64,000 nucleotides of DNA from Dendrobium chrysotoxum (GCA_019925795.1 CM034300.1:71651021-71715020); one strand, 5' to 3'; numbered from the stretch's first letter, positions 23,901-37,138 are shown. Translations and numbers: made by a program. The notes: generated from the sequence alone by a model not told the origin.

Positions 23901-24316
23901 AGCATGGGACCGACAGCTGCAGTTCTCTGCATTATTTGCATCATCGCTGCCATCTCGGTCATCATTTCTATCATTTTCTCATTTAACTGCGAGATTTCTC
24001 TATCTTTGGCTCTCATCTATCGCCTCATATGTCTTCTCATATCATCGAGTGTGGCGTTTTCATCATCAGGGAGATTCCCCTCAACTTCTTCTGCCCCATC
24101 TTCTCCTTGAGAATGGCCACCTCTACCAGCGGTGGACCCAGCTTCATTGTGACGATGATATTCTCGCCTAGGTGGCGGTTGCCAATGGCCATCATCATCT
24201 TCACCTTCGTCGTAGTAAGCCTCATCATCGACATTGATGTGTCTCACCATGTAGATCACTTCCATGTCCAAGGTGTTGTTTATATCTTCTATCTCTTCTC
24301 CTAAGTTTTCTTTCAT
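20966..24316 (-). pseudogene. Unit 1 gag-protease polyprotein with in-frame stops
   Basis: One reading frame runs from the candidate Met at 24316 to 20966, broken by point-mutation stops (for example about 24014 and 23790, where unit 2 has sense codons). Gag includes a coiled-coil N-terminus (KDREISQLNEKM), the core with PKFNTFDGNKNPRQHL (about 23570-23630) and a C-terminal segment with CPYHQVVGHPIEDC (about 22670-22720), a C/H-rich knuckle-like motif. The protease lies at about 21100-21480 (QMIISRILIDPESSINLISL, LGLPWLHEYGIVPSTLHQ). Its active site should read DPGSS as in unit 2, but here glycine is glutamate, so the protease is probably dead. Gag would form the particle and protease would cleave the polyprotein. 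Confidence 0.82.
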
Positions 24317-24402
24317 ATATCATTCTATATTTTCTTCTCCCATATCTTCTTCCCCTTCTTCTTCTAGCACTTGGATCTCCGAGTGGTGGCGCCACTGGAT
24401 TT

Positions 24403-25583
24403 CTAGCTCTTAATTTGGTTAGAAGATTTCTTCAATCCGCGGGCTGCGATCGAAGTTGGATTCATTCTTGGGAGGAGTTGGTGAGCGACGGGATCCCCTG
24501 GAGGATTCTCCAAGGTGTCGACCGTCGGGATGGGCATCATCATGGGTATTCTTTGGAACCCATTTCTGACATTGCTTATACATAGGGGCAGTCTCCGGGA
24601 AGCCATACCGGATGTCATGGCTGGAAAAATTCTTCTTTCTCTTATATCTCCTTCTTCTCTATGAGGCATTGGCCTCCAGATTTCTTTTCCTTTTTGCCGG
24701 GACCTTTCGGCGGCGGATCCCTGAATAGGTGGTTCAGGTGTCACACCCCGATACTCACCGCGCGGGGCAGTTCTTCTTTCTCTTCTCTCCACCATAACAT
24801 ATAAGCGTTCTCTTGGCAGAGTCCTTCTAGTCTCAACCAGCAATGATCGCTGGTATCTTCTCTTTTTCAGTCCTCTCTCTTTCACAGTCTTCAAGACCCT
24901 GTAGACCTGGGCCGAGAGAGTTTCAGGCTCTTTTTTTTCTGAGGAGTTAGGACTTCAGGCTGCTGATCCCAAAAAGACTTCTTCAGCTCCCCAGTAGAGC
25001 TATTTCTTTTGACCCATCTCAGGTCAGTAAACTTAGTTCGGATGGGAATGTTGGTTATATGCTTTAGGGCGGGCATATTCGATGGGTGCACAGGCACTAG
25101 TAGCTGCTAAGCTCGGAGCTCAGCATTCATCTTCCTTCTCTGCCTTCTTGTTAGCTTTCCTCCAGATGAGGAAGCTTCAGCAGTGTTCTTCATGAGTGCA
25201 AGTAACTCGATTGGCAGTGTAGCGATTCTGGCATATACCCCTAAAATTTTTCCACTGGTTATGATCCTCTTGGTGGCTGGGACCTCAGGTTGAGAGAGTC
25301 GTTTAATTATAGAAGTCCTCCTACAAGGATTCACATCAGCAGTATGTCGTGGCACTGGCAGATGTGCACGATGTGTGGCAACTTCAGTAGAGCGTGGCCT
25401 CCTGGCAGGCCCTTCAGTATTTTTGCCATTCGTAGGAATGGCAGTAGTCCTTGCAACAATGGCGAGGAAGTTAACGCTACCAAACTGGATGGTAGCTCCA
25501 GCATTCCTGGTTTTAATAAGAGCATTTGCCAGCTGAATTATAGCTCCTTATCCCAACTGGATTGTCATTGGTGCCTTATGTAG
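24403..25583 (-). pseudogene. Unit 1 region upstream of gag, ORF1-like
   Basis: Several minus-strand pieces (24403-24894, 24891-25097, 25107-25355, 25331-25525) align with unit 2 at the same place. They are basic and rich in Arg/Ser/Pro, with SSGGKLTRRQRRKM as a clear shared motif, and lie between PBS and gag, where Ogre elements carry an extra ORF1. I do not recognise a domain, and the frames are broken. Confidence 0.55.
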
Positions 25584-25899
25584 ATCCGTCTGCACGAATG
25601 AGAGGTAAGGGTTAGTAATCAGAATCTGATACATCACCCTACACTTTTAAAATGCAGAGACTTACACAGAACAGAAAATAAAAATAGATAATATTAGCGA
25701 GCAAATTCAAATAATATAAATTTAAAATACTGTTAACATATGTTATCTTAATAAATTTGTTGAACGATCATTTTTAGAATATTCAAAATTTTAATTCGCT
25801 AAATGATCATCTTGAAAGATTCAAAATTTTAAATACAGGTTGAAATAACTGCTACTATGGCACTGAGACGACTAGCTAAAGATGGAAAGAGAAACCAAA

Positions 25900-25916
25900 C
25901 CCCAGCGGAGTCGCCA
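25900..25916 (-). promoter_or_regulatory. tRNA-Arg primer binding site, unit 1
   Basis: On the minus strand TGGCGACTCCGCTGGGG is complementary to the 3' end of plant tRNA-Arg (…CCCCAGCGGAGTCG plus CCA). It sits 6 bp from the LTR edge at 25923. A tRNA-Arg primer is typical of Ogre-type elements. Confidence 0.82.
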
Positions 25917-25922
25917 GAAATC

Positions 25923-26667
25923 TGTGGGCTCTGAAAATTCAGCCCCGGCCTCCGCTTGCTTGCTTTCTTCGGGGGGAGTTTTAATGGATTAAGTTTTGGG
26001 GTAAATTTTAGAAGGAAGATGAGTTTGTAGATAAGACACTACCTAAAGATTTCTCCCTCATTTTGCGAGGACTTTATGATCTGAGTTCTGGTTTCCTATA
26101 GGCGCAAGCCCGTATAGTTAATTACCCCTCCCGATAACGAGAGAGAACTTTCGATTAAGGCTAGTCATCAATCAGATACGTAGAGATACGTACATCTGGC
26201 ATATAGTAGCATCATGGGTTTGGAGATGTGTTTGAAGGTTGATATTTAAAATAAAAATTTGACCATCTTGCACTTAAAGTGGATGGTGGAGGAATGGATG
26301 ATAGACCCGATCAAGATCCCATGGTTCCGTCGTCCCGGGCCATCGTGGTCCCTGGTCTACTTAGTTAGAGGAGGTAGTTTACCCAACTTGACAGAAGGAT
26401 CCTTGTCGGCAACCATGGGTTGCTTCGTCCAAGGGTACCTTATAGACCTGGGGTCGATGTTTGTCTAAGGGGACAAATTTGAATCCACCTTAGCTAACAG
26501 AGGGCTTTGTGCCCTATCAATTATATCCTATTGATTCATATCTCAAGGATTTGATGCCAATAAGGAACGTATTGGCTCTGGCCATAACCGTTATCTCGTG
26601 GTGCCATTTGGTTGCAAAACTACTTGGTTTAGAGGGACCCGGGTCATAACCATTTATCCTACAGTGT
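25923..26667 (-). repeat. Short LTR, middle of array
   Basis: Aligned end to end with 18249-18993, with the same fusion to the RNase H KEN codons at its high-coordinate end. It serves as the end of unit 2 and the start of unit 1. It shares small features with the left copy (for example GGATGATAGACCCGATCAAG) that differ in the full LTR (GGATGAGACCTGATCAAG). Confidence 0.85.
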
Positions 26668-27770
26668 ATTCTCTTTTTCTTCTTCATTGTGCTGAGCCAG
26701 TAATGCTCCCAGGGACTCTTCTAGTGCTGCCATATACAGTATAAGAGGCTTCCCCGAAATTGGCACTACGAGAATGGGTGTATTTAACAAGTATCTCTTG
26801 ATACTGTCAAATACTTCCTGACATTCTTCATCACACTTAAAACGAACATATTTCTTTATCAGTTTTAAAAATAGCTGGCACCTACCCGACAGATTTGATA
26901 TGAATCGCCGAATGAAAGTCAGTTGCCCTTGCAGGGAGCAGAGTTGACGGAGGCTTCTTGGCGGGGGCATCTCAATGATCTCCTTGATCTTATTGGGGTC
27001 AATTTCAATACCTCGGCGACGAACAACATACCCCAAAAATTTACCGGAGGAGACCCCGAAAGCACACTTAAGGGGGTTCATCTTCAAATCATACCTTCTG
27101 ATTCTTTCAAATGCAACCCTTAAGTCGTTTAAATGATCTTTCAGGTCCATGTTCTTGATGACAAGGTCATCTACATAGCACTCGACCTTCTGATGTATTA
27201 ATTGATCAAAGATGTGCGTCATTGCCCGCTCGTAGGTGGCACCAACATTATTTAGGTCGAAGGGCATGACTGTGTAGCAGAATATGCTGATGGGCGTTCT
27301 AAATGAAGTATGCTTTTCATCTTCAAGCGCCATCTTGATCTGATTGTAGCCTGACGACCTATCCATGAATGAGAACATATCATAATTTGAAGTGTTGTCA
27401 ACTAGAAGTTCTGACACTGGGAGTGGAAAGTCATCTTTTGGACACGCCTTATTGAGATCCCTGAAATTAATACAGACACAAATCTGTCCATTCTTCTTCT
27501 TTACGAGGACAATATTGGCGATCCAGTCGGCATATTTCTCTTCTCGGATAAAGCCTGCTTCTATGAGCTTCTTGGTTTCTGTAATTATATGTTATTCAAT
27601 CTCCAATCTCATTCTCCTTGGAGCTTGTTTGATTGGTATTGTATCTGGTTTGATGGCCAATTTGTGAACTGCTACATCAGGGGATAAACCAGACATCTCA
27701 GCATATGTCCAAGCAAAGCAGTCCCTGAATTCACAAAGAAGTTCTTTTGTTTCTTCTGCCTACTCCTTAG
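26665..27770 (-). pseudogene. Unit 2 reverse transcriptase with start of RNase H (truncated)
   Basis: Same domain order as unit 1. The 252-residue open part (26659-27417) holds SSGYNQIKM, CYTVMPFDL, the catalytic CYVDDLVIK (about 27165) and KFLGYVV. RNase H onset ends LGALLAQHNEEEKEN at the junction with LTR sequence. Unlike unit 1 it is in the same frame as most of unit 2 gag-protease. Some conserved positions are altered (MPFDLNNVGA where unit 1 has MPFGLKNAGA). Integrase is absent, so it cannot complete a cycle alone. Confidence 0.87.
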
Positions 27771-28254
27771 GAAGGAGATAACTAATGGATGCCAAGCGAG
27801 GGTCATCCTCAATCCCCAAGTTAATTTCTTTTAGTTCATCCATAGTGGCTGTCTGTCCACAATCTTCAAGTTCTTCAGGTGCAGGCTTAGCCTCTACAAG
27901 CTGATCCTCATGAGCGTCAACTTCATATGACTCCTCATTATCGCTGTTATCGGATTCGATTTTCCTACATGTAATTGCTCGGCAAATCTCTTTCCGAAGG
28001 GATTTTTGCCTGATGAATCCGATACCTTTATGTGCATCCATATCCTTCCGTCGTAATGGACGCGGTTTCCTTCCGTACCAAAGGCATATGCAAGTACAAA
28101 GATGTCATTTAGAGGTAGGAATATTGATCTACTTTCGCAACATTCTTTGAATATCTTTGGTATTAAACTTAGGTAGCCTCGTGGGTAATAATTCTTCAAA
28201 ATTGATGAGCATATAACACCAGTCACGATTCACTTCTTCGAGCTTTCCCACGGA

Positions 28255-31200
28255 TTAGAATATATTCTCTGACTCAGTCCCCTTTTCAATCAGAGGTAGA
28301 TAACGGGTCGTGAGTTCTTCAACCTTATGCACCTCTCGTGGGGTGATTTCCTTGAAATACCTTAGGGGAACACGTATAACTACGAGTACTATATCTGAGA
28401 TTGACAGGCTGTCTATTCTTTTGGAGAATACATCTTGCACTATATTCATGTACATAGAGTCGTAGTCATAATCATCATTTGAATATTTGACCTCCCTACT
28501 CCATTCGTCCATCGAATGGCATACCCTCTGGGATTTTGTAGGGGTGACATTATCTTCATCTATGTCACTCCCAAGGTGAGGTACACATTTTTTTTCTTTA
28601 GAAGTGGCAGCTTCCTTGGGAAGAGTCGAGGACGCCTTCTTTCTCCCCACCTGCTTCTTCTTAACTTCTTATTAGGGCCGGTTTATAGCCTTTGGGTTTG
28701 ATGCTTTAGTCTCAAGAGAGCTTGACGAATTTTATTTATTTAGAATGAAATACTATGCATCCTCATAGACCGTTGCTTCATGAACTGCAAATGGCTGGAT
28801 GTCACTAGAAATTCTGAATTCTTCCCTATCCTTAAGATATTTCATGCATTGATGTAGTGTTGACGGGACAATACCATACTCATATAACCAGGGGCGACCC
28901 AGGAGTACCTTAAATGAGGTATCTGCATCAATCACATGAAATTTGGCTTTTGTATGTAGTTCTCCAAATGTGAGGGAGAGCATAAATAATCCCAGTATTT
29001 TCTTCCCCTTTTCGTTAAAATCATGTACCATTAGCTTATCTAGCCCGAGGTGTTCTATGTCTAGGCATAACGATCTCAACGTCTTCAAGCTTATAAGATT
29101 GATAGAGGACCCGGGATCAATCAGAATTCAACTGATTATCATTTGGTCACTCTCTGCAATAACATACAAAGGGCGGTTATGATCTACTGTTCCGACCATC
29201 ATGTCTTCTTCAGAGAAAGTAATGAATGGCTCGTTGCGGGCTTATAAAACTTCAATCATGTTACGCTCTGCAAAATATGCCTCGTATCTTTCGGGGTCTC
29301 TGAGAGCCTGAATCAAAGTCTCCCGAAGGTCCCTAGACATCACCAGAGCGTCATATATATTAAGCTGGGCAGGGATCTTTCTCAGATGGGATAAGATATT
29401 ATAATATATCCCCTTAACTGGAGTATCTTTCTTCTTGAGGTCCTTGGGGATAATGTATTCATTGATAACTATCTCTTTCCCCTTATCTTTATTGGAGACC
29501 CCCTTTTTTGGAGGAGGTGGCGGTATCTTACCGCTTCTCAACTGCACTTGAGCGATCTCCTCTTGCTCAGACTCGCTTGATGGTGCATTTTCTTCCAAGT
29601 CAGCCATCGTCGCATCTAGAGATTCGCCTGCTGATTCAGAACCACCACCCAGATTTGTATATCCCATGTGCGAAGCTATGTCGGGGTTTGATTCATTTTT
29701 CTTTGAAAAATACAGTTCCTCCTCCGAACTGTAATCCATTAGTGACACCATCATACACGATTCGGAGGGTGCTTCTTTAGTGTATTCCTCTTTTGCCAGC
29801 ATATTTGGCGCCACTGAGATGACCCGACATACTTCCACTAGAAGAGAGTCTTCTTCCTCTTTTTCAGCTTCGTCTATTTTAAGCTCTAACATAAAGTCAG
29901 CGAGCTTAATAGGTCGCCTCGCAGTCTGATAATATTCATCCAAACTGTCAATGACCCTTTGAGTTGTAGTCTTTTTCTCCTTTGGCTTCTTCAACTTGAT
30001 CTTCTTATTGGACTTTGCCTTTCCAAATTTTAAAGGACAAGCTTGGTTAAAGAATTTCTTAGTTTTAGAAGCTCGCATTGTGCGCAGTGCCTTGGGGTCT
30101 ATCACCGGCTCAGTGGGAGATTTCTACTTTACAGATGGAACTCCTTCAAGTTGTTTCAATATTTTCACAGTTTTCTTGGAGACCGTAGTCTCCCACTATT
30201 CTTCTTGGGTTGGTTTCTTTTCCTTTCTTCTTTCCTGAATCGGGGGTACGAAGGAAGTCATAACTATCCAAGTTGATTCCTTCATGGGGTGGGACAACAC
30301 ATTATCTGACAATGTGATCTCTCCCATTTGATATTTTCTCTCCAGCCAATCCTTGAAGATGTAGCAATCTTCAATAGGATGGCTGACTACTCGATGGTAT
30401 GGACAATAATTTGGATCGCCAGTATATTTTAACTCCTCAAGCCTCTTGAACTCTGGCAGTTCTAAGCCCGCTTTCAATGCTTGTCGAAATAGCTTGGCGA
30501 TACGTTCCCTTTTAAATGAATACTCTTTATTCATTTTATCTTTGAGGGAGGGGAACGTTCGATCACCAGTTCCCATTATTTATCGCGGGCGTTCTCTACC
30601 ACCCTAATAAGTTTGCGATTTATCATTGCCCCTGAGTATCAGCTTCGGCTGGGGGTTAGGGTTGTAGGCATGTTTTGGCTTTTCTTCATATTGCATTGGC
30701 TGCTTGCCCTTGTCTACATTGTAAACAACTTTCTTTTCTTTGTTAGCTCTAGAGAAAAATATAGAGTCGGCCTCACCGCTTCTAGCACCTGAGGCTTTAG
30801 CCTTCTTAGGCTTATCAGAATAGTTCTCTGATTTTGACAAGTTCAATTTCTCAAATTTGGCCACTCTGTCCAGCAGATCCTGAAATGTGGTGATTGTAGC
30901 CATGCATAGGAATGGCTGCATCTTATCATCAATATTCCACATCAGTAATTGCATAGTGTGTTCTACTTCGAGCTGCTGCTCATATTTCATGCTTAAATTG
31001 GCTCAGCGGGTTATATATTTTGATACCAACTCTTCTCTCTTCCATTTTTCCAAAGCGAGATCGACGATCGTGATCTTCTTGGTCGCACTAGCAAACCTCT
31101 TCACGAACATGGCTTCTAACTCCGCAAATGTCTTTACAGAGTCATTTGGTAGCTCAGCATACCATTCAAAAGTAGCTGCTGTCAAACTGCTAATGAATTG

Positions 31201-32002
31201 TCGGAAGAGCAATGCATCATTGCCCCCGGTATTCCCGCATGTGGCCTTGAATCATGCCAGGTGCTGTCTAGGATTTTTGTTACCATCAAAAGTGTTAAAA
31301 TTTGGCATAGAATATCCCTTCGGGTATGACACCTGATCATATTCAGGGGGATATGGGCAACCATTGCCCACCAATTTCTCCGCTTGATCAATGGCTATAA
31401 TAGCCTTGATCTTCTTGGTGATGATTCCTTCGAGCTACGCAACAGTCACAGGCTCGGAGGTACTTGCGATGTTCTGTGGAGTGGGTTGGTGGACGACATT
31501 ATGAACTTCATGGCCATTTTCAGGAATACCTCGTATTCCTGAGCCTTAAGGCATTTGGAGATTTAGAGGATTGGCAGGGGGATCAGGCATGGGACCGACG
31601 GCTGCAGTTCTCTGCATCATTTACATCATTGCTACCATCTGGGTCATCATTTCTGTCATTTTCGCATTTAACTGTGAGATTTCTCTGTCTTTGGTTCTCA
31701 TCAGTCGCTTCATCTGTCTTCTCATATCGATGAGTGTGGCATTTTCATCATCTGGGGGATTCCCCTCAACTCCTTTCGCCTCATCTTCTTCTTGAGAATG
31801 GTCACCTCTACCAGCGGTGGACCCAGCTTCATTGTGATAACGATATTCTCGCCTAGGTAGTGGTTGCAAAAAGGCCATCACCATCTTCACCTTCATCGTA
31901 GTAAGTCTCATCATCAACATTGATGTGTCTCACCATGTAGACTACTTCCATGTCCAAGGTGTTGTTTATATCTTCCATCTCTTCTCCTAAGTTTTCTTTC
32001 AT
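28255..32002 (-). pseudogene. Unit 2 gag-protease polyprotein (mostly one frame)
   Basis: Open segments at 28255-28650, 28753-29088, 29242-30105, 30196-30576, 30604-30990, 31003-31212 and 31621-31920 share one frame, separated by single stops; the homologue of the unit 1 Met is at 32002, with a small indel near 31870. The protease keeps the active-site motif DPGSSINLISL, but the codon just upstream is TGA where unit 1 has CGA, the change expected from CpG decay. Gag has the same core and CPYHRVVSHPIEDC motif. Acidic and serine-rich linkers precede the RT. The product would be a single gag-pol polyprotein as in Tat/Ogre elements. Confidence 0.8.
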
Positions 32003-32056
32003 ATATTAATCTATATTTTCTTCTCCCATATCTTCTTATCCTTCTTTTTCTAGCAC

Positions 32057-33323
32057 TCAAATCTCCGAGTGGCGGCGCCACTGGATTTCTGGCTCTTGGT
32101 TTGGTAAGAAGATTTCTTCGATCCGTGGGCTGTGATCGAAGTTGGATTCATTCTTGGGAGGAGTTGATGAGCGACGAGATCCCCTGGAGGATTCTCCAAG
32201 GTGTTGACCGTTGGGATGGGCACCATCATGGGTCTTCTTTGGAACCCATTTCTGACATTGCTTATGCATAGGGGCAGATCTCCGGGAAGCCATACTGGAT
32301 GTCACGTCTGAAGCAATTCTTCTTTCTCTTCTATCTCCTTATTCTCTATGAGGCCTTGGCCTCCAAATTTCTTTTCCTTTTCACCGGGACCTTTCGACAG
32401 CGGATCCCTAAACAGGTGGTTCAGGTGTCACACCCCAACGCTCACCGCGCGGGACAGCTCTTCTTTCTCTTCTCTCCACCATAATAGATAAGCGTTCTCT
32501 TGGCGGAGTCCTTCTAGTCTCAACCATCAGTGATCGCTGATATCTTCCCTTTTTTAGTCCTCTCTCTTTCACAGTCTTCAAGACCCTGTAGACCTGGGCC
32601 GAGAGAGTTTCAGGCTCTTTTTTTTTGAGGAGCTAGGACTTCAGGCTGTTGATCCCAAAAAGACTTCTTCAGCTCCCCAGTGGAGCTATTTCTTTTGACT
32701 CATCTCAGGTCAATAAATTTATTTCGGATGGGAATGTTGGTTATATGCTCTAGGGCGGGCAGATTCGATGGGTGCACAGGCACTAGTAGCTGCTAAGCTC
32801 GGAGCTCAGAATTCATCTTCCTTCTCTGCCTTCTTGTTAGCTTTCCTCTAGATGAGGAAGCTTCAGCAGTGTTTTTCACGGGTGCAAGTAACCCGATTGG
32901 TAGTGTAGCGGTTCTGGCAGATACCACTGAAATTTTTCCACCGGTTACGATCCTCTTGGTGGCTGGGACCTCAGGTTGAGAGAGTCATTCAAATACAGAA
33001 GTCCTCCTACAAGGATTCTCATCAACAGTAGGTCGTGGCACTGACAGATGTGCACGACGTGTGGCAACTTCAGTAGAGCGTGGCCTCCTGGTATGCCCTT
33101 CAGCATTTCTTCCATTCGTAGGAATGGCGGTAGTCCTTGCAACAACGACAGGGAAGTCAACAATACCAAACTGCATGATAGCTCCAGCATTCTCAATTTT
33201 AATAAGAGCATTTGCTAGCTGAATTCTGGCTCCTTGTCCCAGCTGGGATGTCATTGGTATGTTATGTAGATCCATCTGCACGAATAAAAGGTAAGAATTA
33301 GTAATCAGAATTTTATACATCAC
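32057..33323 (-). pseudogene. Unit 2 region upstream of gag, ORF1-like
   Basis: The longest open part (32985-33323, 112 residues) begins near the 5' leader and includes QLGQGARIQLANALIKIENA. Downstream parts match unit 1 (LTRRQRRKM). No family is recognised. It lies at the position of Ogre ORF1 and is interrupted by stops and shifts. Confidence 0.5.
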
Positions 33324-33586
33324 CCCATACTTTAAAAGTGCAGAGACTTACACAGAACAGAAAATAAAAATAGATAACATTAGCAAGAAAATTCAAATAA
33401 TACAAATTTAAAATACTACTAAGATATGTTATCTTAATAAATTTATTGGACAATCACTTTTAGAATATTCAAAATTTTAATTCGCTAAATGATCGTCTTG
33501 AAAGATTCAAAATTTTAAATGCAGGTTGAAATAGCAGCTACTATGGCTCTGAGATGACTAGCCAAAGATGGAAAGAGAAATCAAAC

Positions 33587-33603
33587 CCTAGTGGAGTCGT
33601 CAG
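33587..33603 (-). promoter_or_regulatory. tRNA-Arg primer binding site, unit 2 (mutated)
   Basis: Same position as the unit 1 site but with three changes from the tRNA-Arg complement (minus strand TGACGACTCCACTAGGG), the G-to-A pattern expected from methyl-CpG decay. Confidence 0.7.
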
Positions 33604-34860
33604 AAATCTGTGGGTTCTGAAAATTTGGCCCCGGCCTCCTCCCGCTTGCTTTCTTCGGGGGGAGTTTTAACGGATTAAGTTCCGGGGTAAATTTTAAAAG
33701 GCATATGGGTTTGTAGATAAGACATTACCCAGAGATTTTGGCCTCATTTTGCGAGGACTTTATGATCTGAGTTCTGGTTTCCTATAGGCGCAAGCCCCTA
33801 TAGTTAATTACCCCTCCAGATAACTAGAGAGAACTTTCGATTAAGGCTAGTCGTCAATCAGATACGTAGATATACGTACATCTGGCATATAATAGCAGCA
33901 TGGGTTTAGAGATGTGTTTGAATGTTGATATTTAAAATAGAAATTTCACCATCTTGCACTTAAAGCGGATGGTGGGGGGAATGGATGAGACCTGATCAAG
34001 GTCCCATGGTTCCGTCGTCTCGGGCCATCGTGGCCCCTGGTCTACTTAATCAGAGGAGGTAGTCGACCCAACCTGACAGAAGGATCCTTGTCGGCAGCCA
34101 TGGGTTGCTTCGTCCAATGGTACCTTGTAGACCTGGGGTGGATGTTTGTCTAAGGGGACAAATTTGAATCCACCTTAGCTAACAGAGGGCTTTGTGCCCT
34201 TTCAATTATATCATATTGATTCATATCTCAAAGATTTGATGCCAATAAGGGACGTATTAGCTCTGGCCATAACTGCTATATTGTGGTGCCATTTGGTGGC
34301 AAAACCATTCGGTTCAGAGGGCCCCGGGTCATGATCGTTTATCCTGTAGTGCCATCTGGCGACGAAACTGCTGGTTAGAGGACATGTACCATGTCCTTAT
34401 TGGCAGGAGATTATTTGAGAATAGATCCTAGTGATATTTTTGTCTAGGCATTAACTCTATGTGAGCTGAAGTAAATTTCAAGTTTGTCCACCTCAGCAAA
34501 CTATTACGGAGGGTGGATGGATTTTATACTTTGAGTGTTTGATGATTGGATTTCAATTTTAAATATTTTTGGAATTTTGGAGATTTGGATTTTTGGGTTT
34601 TGTGGGAATTTGGGTGGCACTTAGAATTATTTGGAGCGGACCCCTCCGGTTGAGATATGCATTCAACACGGCCATCATCGGGGTGTATGGGGTTATTTGT
34701 AATTATGGATTGAACCTTGTCAACTCTGTTTACCTACTAACAGAGGATCGGGTTCGTAGACTTTATGCCTTTGTAAGTGAATTCTCTTGATTATAGACAT
34801 TGAAGGCCTAATATAAATGTATAAAATAAATATATCGGTCGACCTCGTGACTGCATATTT

Positions 34861-35165
34861 ATTTAATAGTTTGAGCCTTGTCGACTCCTACCTACCCATA
34901 TAAAAGGATCGGGCTCGGACTTGAATTCACATATTAACCCGAACAGCATCCCTGGATGTCACGTGTGTTCCTACAACATGCTCGTCAGGGCCCATGCAGG
35001 TGTTTGTAGATATTTTATAATTATTGATTGAACCTTGTCGACTCCTATCTACCTACATAGGAGGATCGAGTTCAAATTTATTGACCCGCGCAGCATCCCT
35101 ATACATCATGTATATACCAATAACACGCTCGTCGGGGCCAATGCTGGTGTAGTGATTGTGTACCC
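34861..35165. repeat. Two-unit tandem repeat inside the LTR (about 160 bp)
   Basis: The words CCTTGTCGACTCCTA, GGATCG, CAGCATCCCT and GCTCGTC(A/G)GGGCC occur in the same order in two consecutive units, at 34874-35000 and 35031-35140. A looser third unit precedes at about 34690-34770. Confidence 0.7.
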
Positions 35166-37138
35166 CTCTTTGTGTACCTATGTGTATACAAATTACGGTG
35201 CGTGTGCGGGGGTACTTTGAAATATTTTTAAATGCCTTTTGTCCGCTTGCATGAATGTTGTGAATCTGGTGGCGTGTTGTAGCAACTTCTAGACTGAGTT
35301 GTTCGCTGCTTTGCACAGGTAGACTGTCGTGCACTACTTGCTTTCTGCAGGTAGATTGTAGTGCACTAACGAATCTCCTGCTTTCACTAGTAAATTTTGT
35401 TATCTACTGTAGTTTTTTTACATCATTCTTGTAGACAGCATGCTAAGTGTATGGCGGGTTTCCTAAAGAAGCTCGTAGGAACTTATATTTGTCGTATTCT
35501 TTATGCATTTTGTTGTGGTCTCTAGTCTTTGTGGTACGTCTGCCACTGCTGCAGGTGGGTTGGTAGATGTATTCATTCACGGATTAAAATTGACTACAGG
35601 ATACTGCATTTACTAAAGTCTTTCTGTATATACCCATAGATGATATATGGTGCACACATCTGTATTCATAGGGAACTTGTATTCATTGCAGATCATTATT
35701 TCTACTTGCAAATGATACTTCTCGTGAGTATCCATATGCAATAGAAGATTCATCTTATGACATATTTATCATTATCACCAAGGGTTCCTCATGTTCATTA
35801 TGCATTGTTCTTCATTCGTAAATGAGTGGTGATGAATTCCCACATTCATTTGTGAACAAGCTGTCATTCCTCTCCACTCAATCTGATTGACATCTATTGA
35901 TGTTCACTTGCGAGCACATTAATGCATATACCAATCTCTTTTGTTCATAGGAGGGTTGCTATATGATTGACAAGCCTCTTGCACTGACTTGTAGAAGTTT
36001 GTATACTTTTCAAACACGGCATCCTTGTCTGCAACGTGCCTCGCAATCTATTGCATTTGTTGCGTATTCTTCAAGCTTGGCTTGCGCACACATTACTACA
36101 TTCATGGTGAGCTTCTTGTGTGTACTTATAATGGATATTTTCATTTGCAAGGAACTATTGCATTCTTCCACAAATGAATTGATAGTAATTGTTGGGGTGT
36201 CATTGTATTCATTGCGGTTATCTTGGGTTCTTAGAACATGTCTTGGTTAACGAGTCATTGCATTCATCACCTGCCAACTTCTTTCTTTTACAGAGAACTA
36301 ATATTTTTCTTGCAAGTTAGTTAGTGCCGACTGTAGGAATACCCCCACCTTCACTACATAGCTTTCATGCTTCGTTCATGAACATGTCAGCATGTTCATT
36401 ACAACTATCATACTCCCTCCCATATGTGTGAGCATTGTACATTAGCAAATACCATTCATAAGTGACTTGTGATGCTTGCTAGGAGTTCTATACATTTGCT
36501 TGGAAGTTTGTCCACTTCAAATCTTCTACTCACATGTTGGCCAATATATATTCATTACATATTACTTTCAAATTTGTTTGCTTACAAGTCCAAGTGCATT
36601 TGCTTGTATTTTGACTTCGACTATAGGAACATCGTTGCATTTGTTTGTTCATTACTTAATGACTTATGGGTCCATTTCATTAATTTAAGTATGATTTAGT
36701 GCTTTCAGTTTTGTTCCCTGTGGTTCACTTGAGTTCATGATCCTTTTTTTTTTGTTTTGTTTGCATTCAAGTTCAAGCCATTTGTTACTTGACCCAGATC
36801 AAGTTTTAGGTCCACTACACTTAGTTCTTTTGAGTACGAGTTCAGATACAGTTCGAGTTCATTTCAGCTTGTGTCCAACTCAAGTCTTACACAAGTCATT
36901 TATATTCTTTCGAGTCCATATTAAGTTCGTTATAGTTCATTTTAATTTTGCTGTTGGTTCAAATTCGAGTCAAATTTCTTTGCATTTATTCTTTACTTAG
37001 TTTATTTGAGTTTGAGTTCACAAGTCTTGTTCCCCTTTGGGTTCAATCAAGTCTAAGTACGGTCTCAAGTCCACCCAAAATTTCAGCAGCTCCCGACGTC
37101 TCCCCCGTTTAGGGGAAACTACAAGAAACTGGGCCTTC

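Noticed and set aside
22296..24304. Plus-strand frames of 70-116 codons across the gag region
   Set aside because: Antisense to a recognisable gag-protease frame, with leucine/serine-rich composition typical of reverse-frame artefacts.
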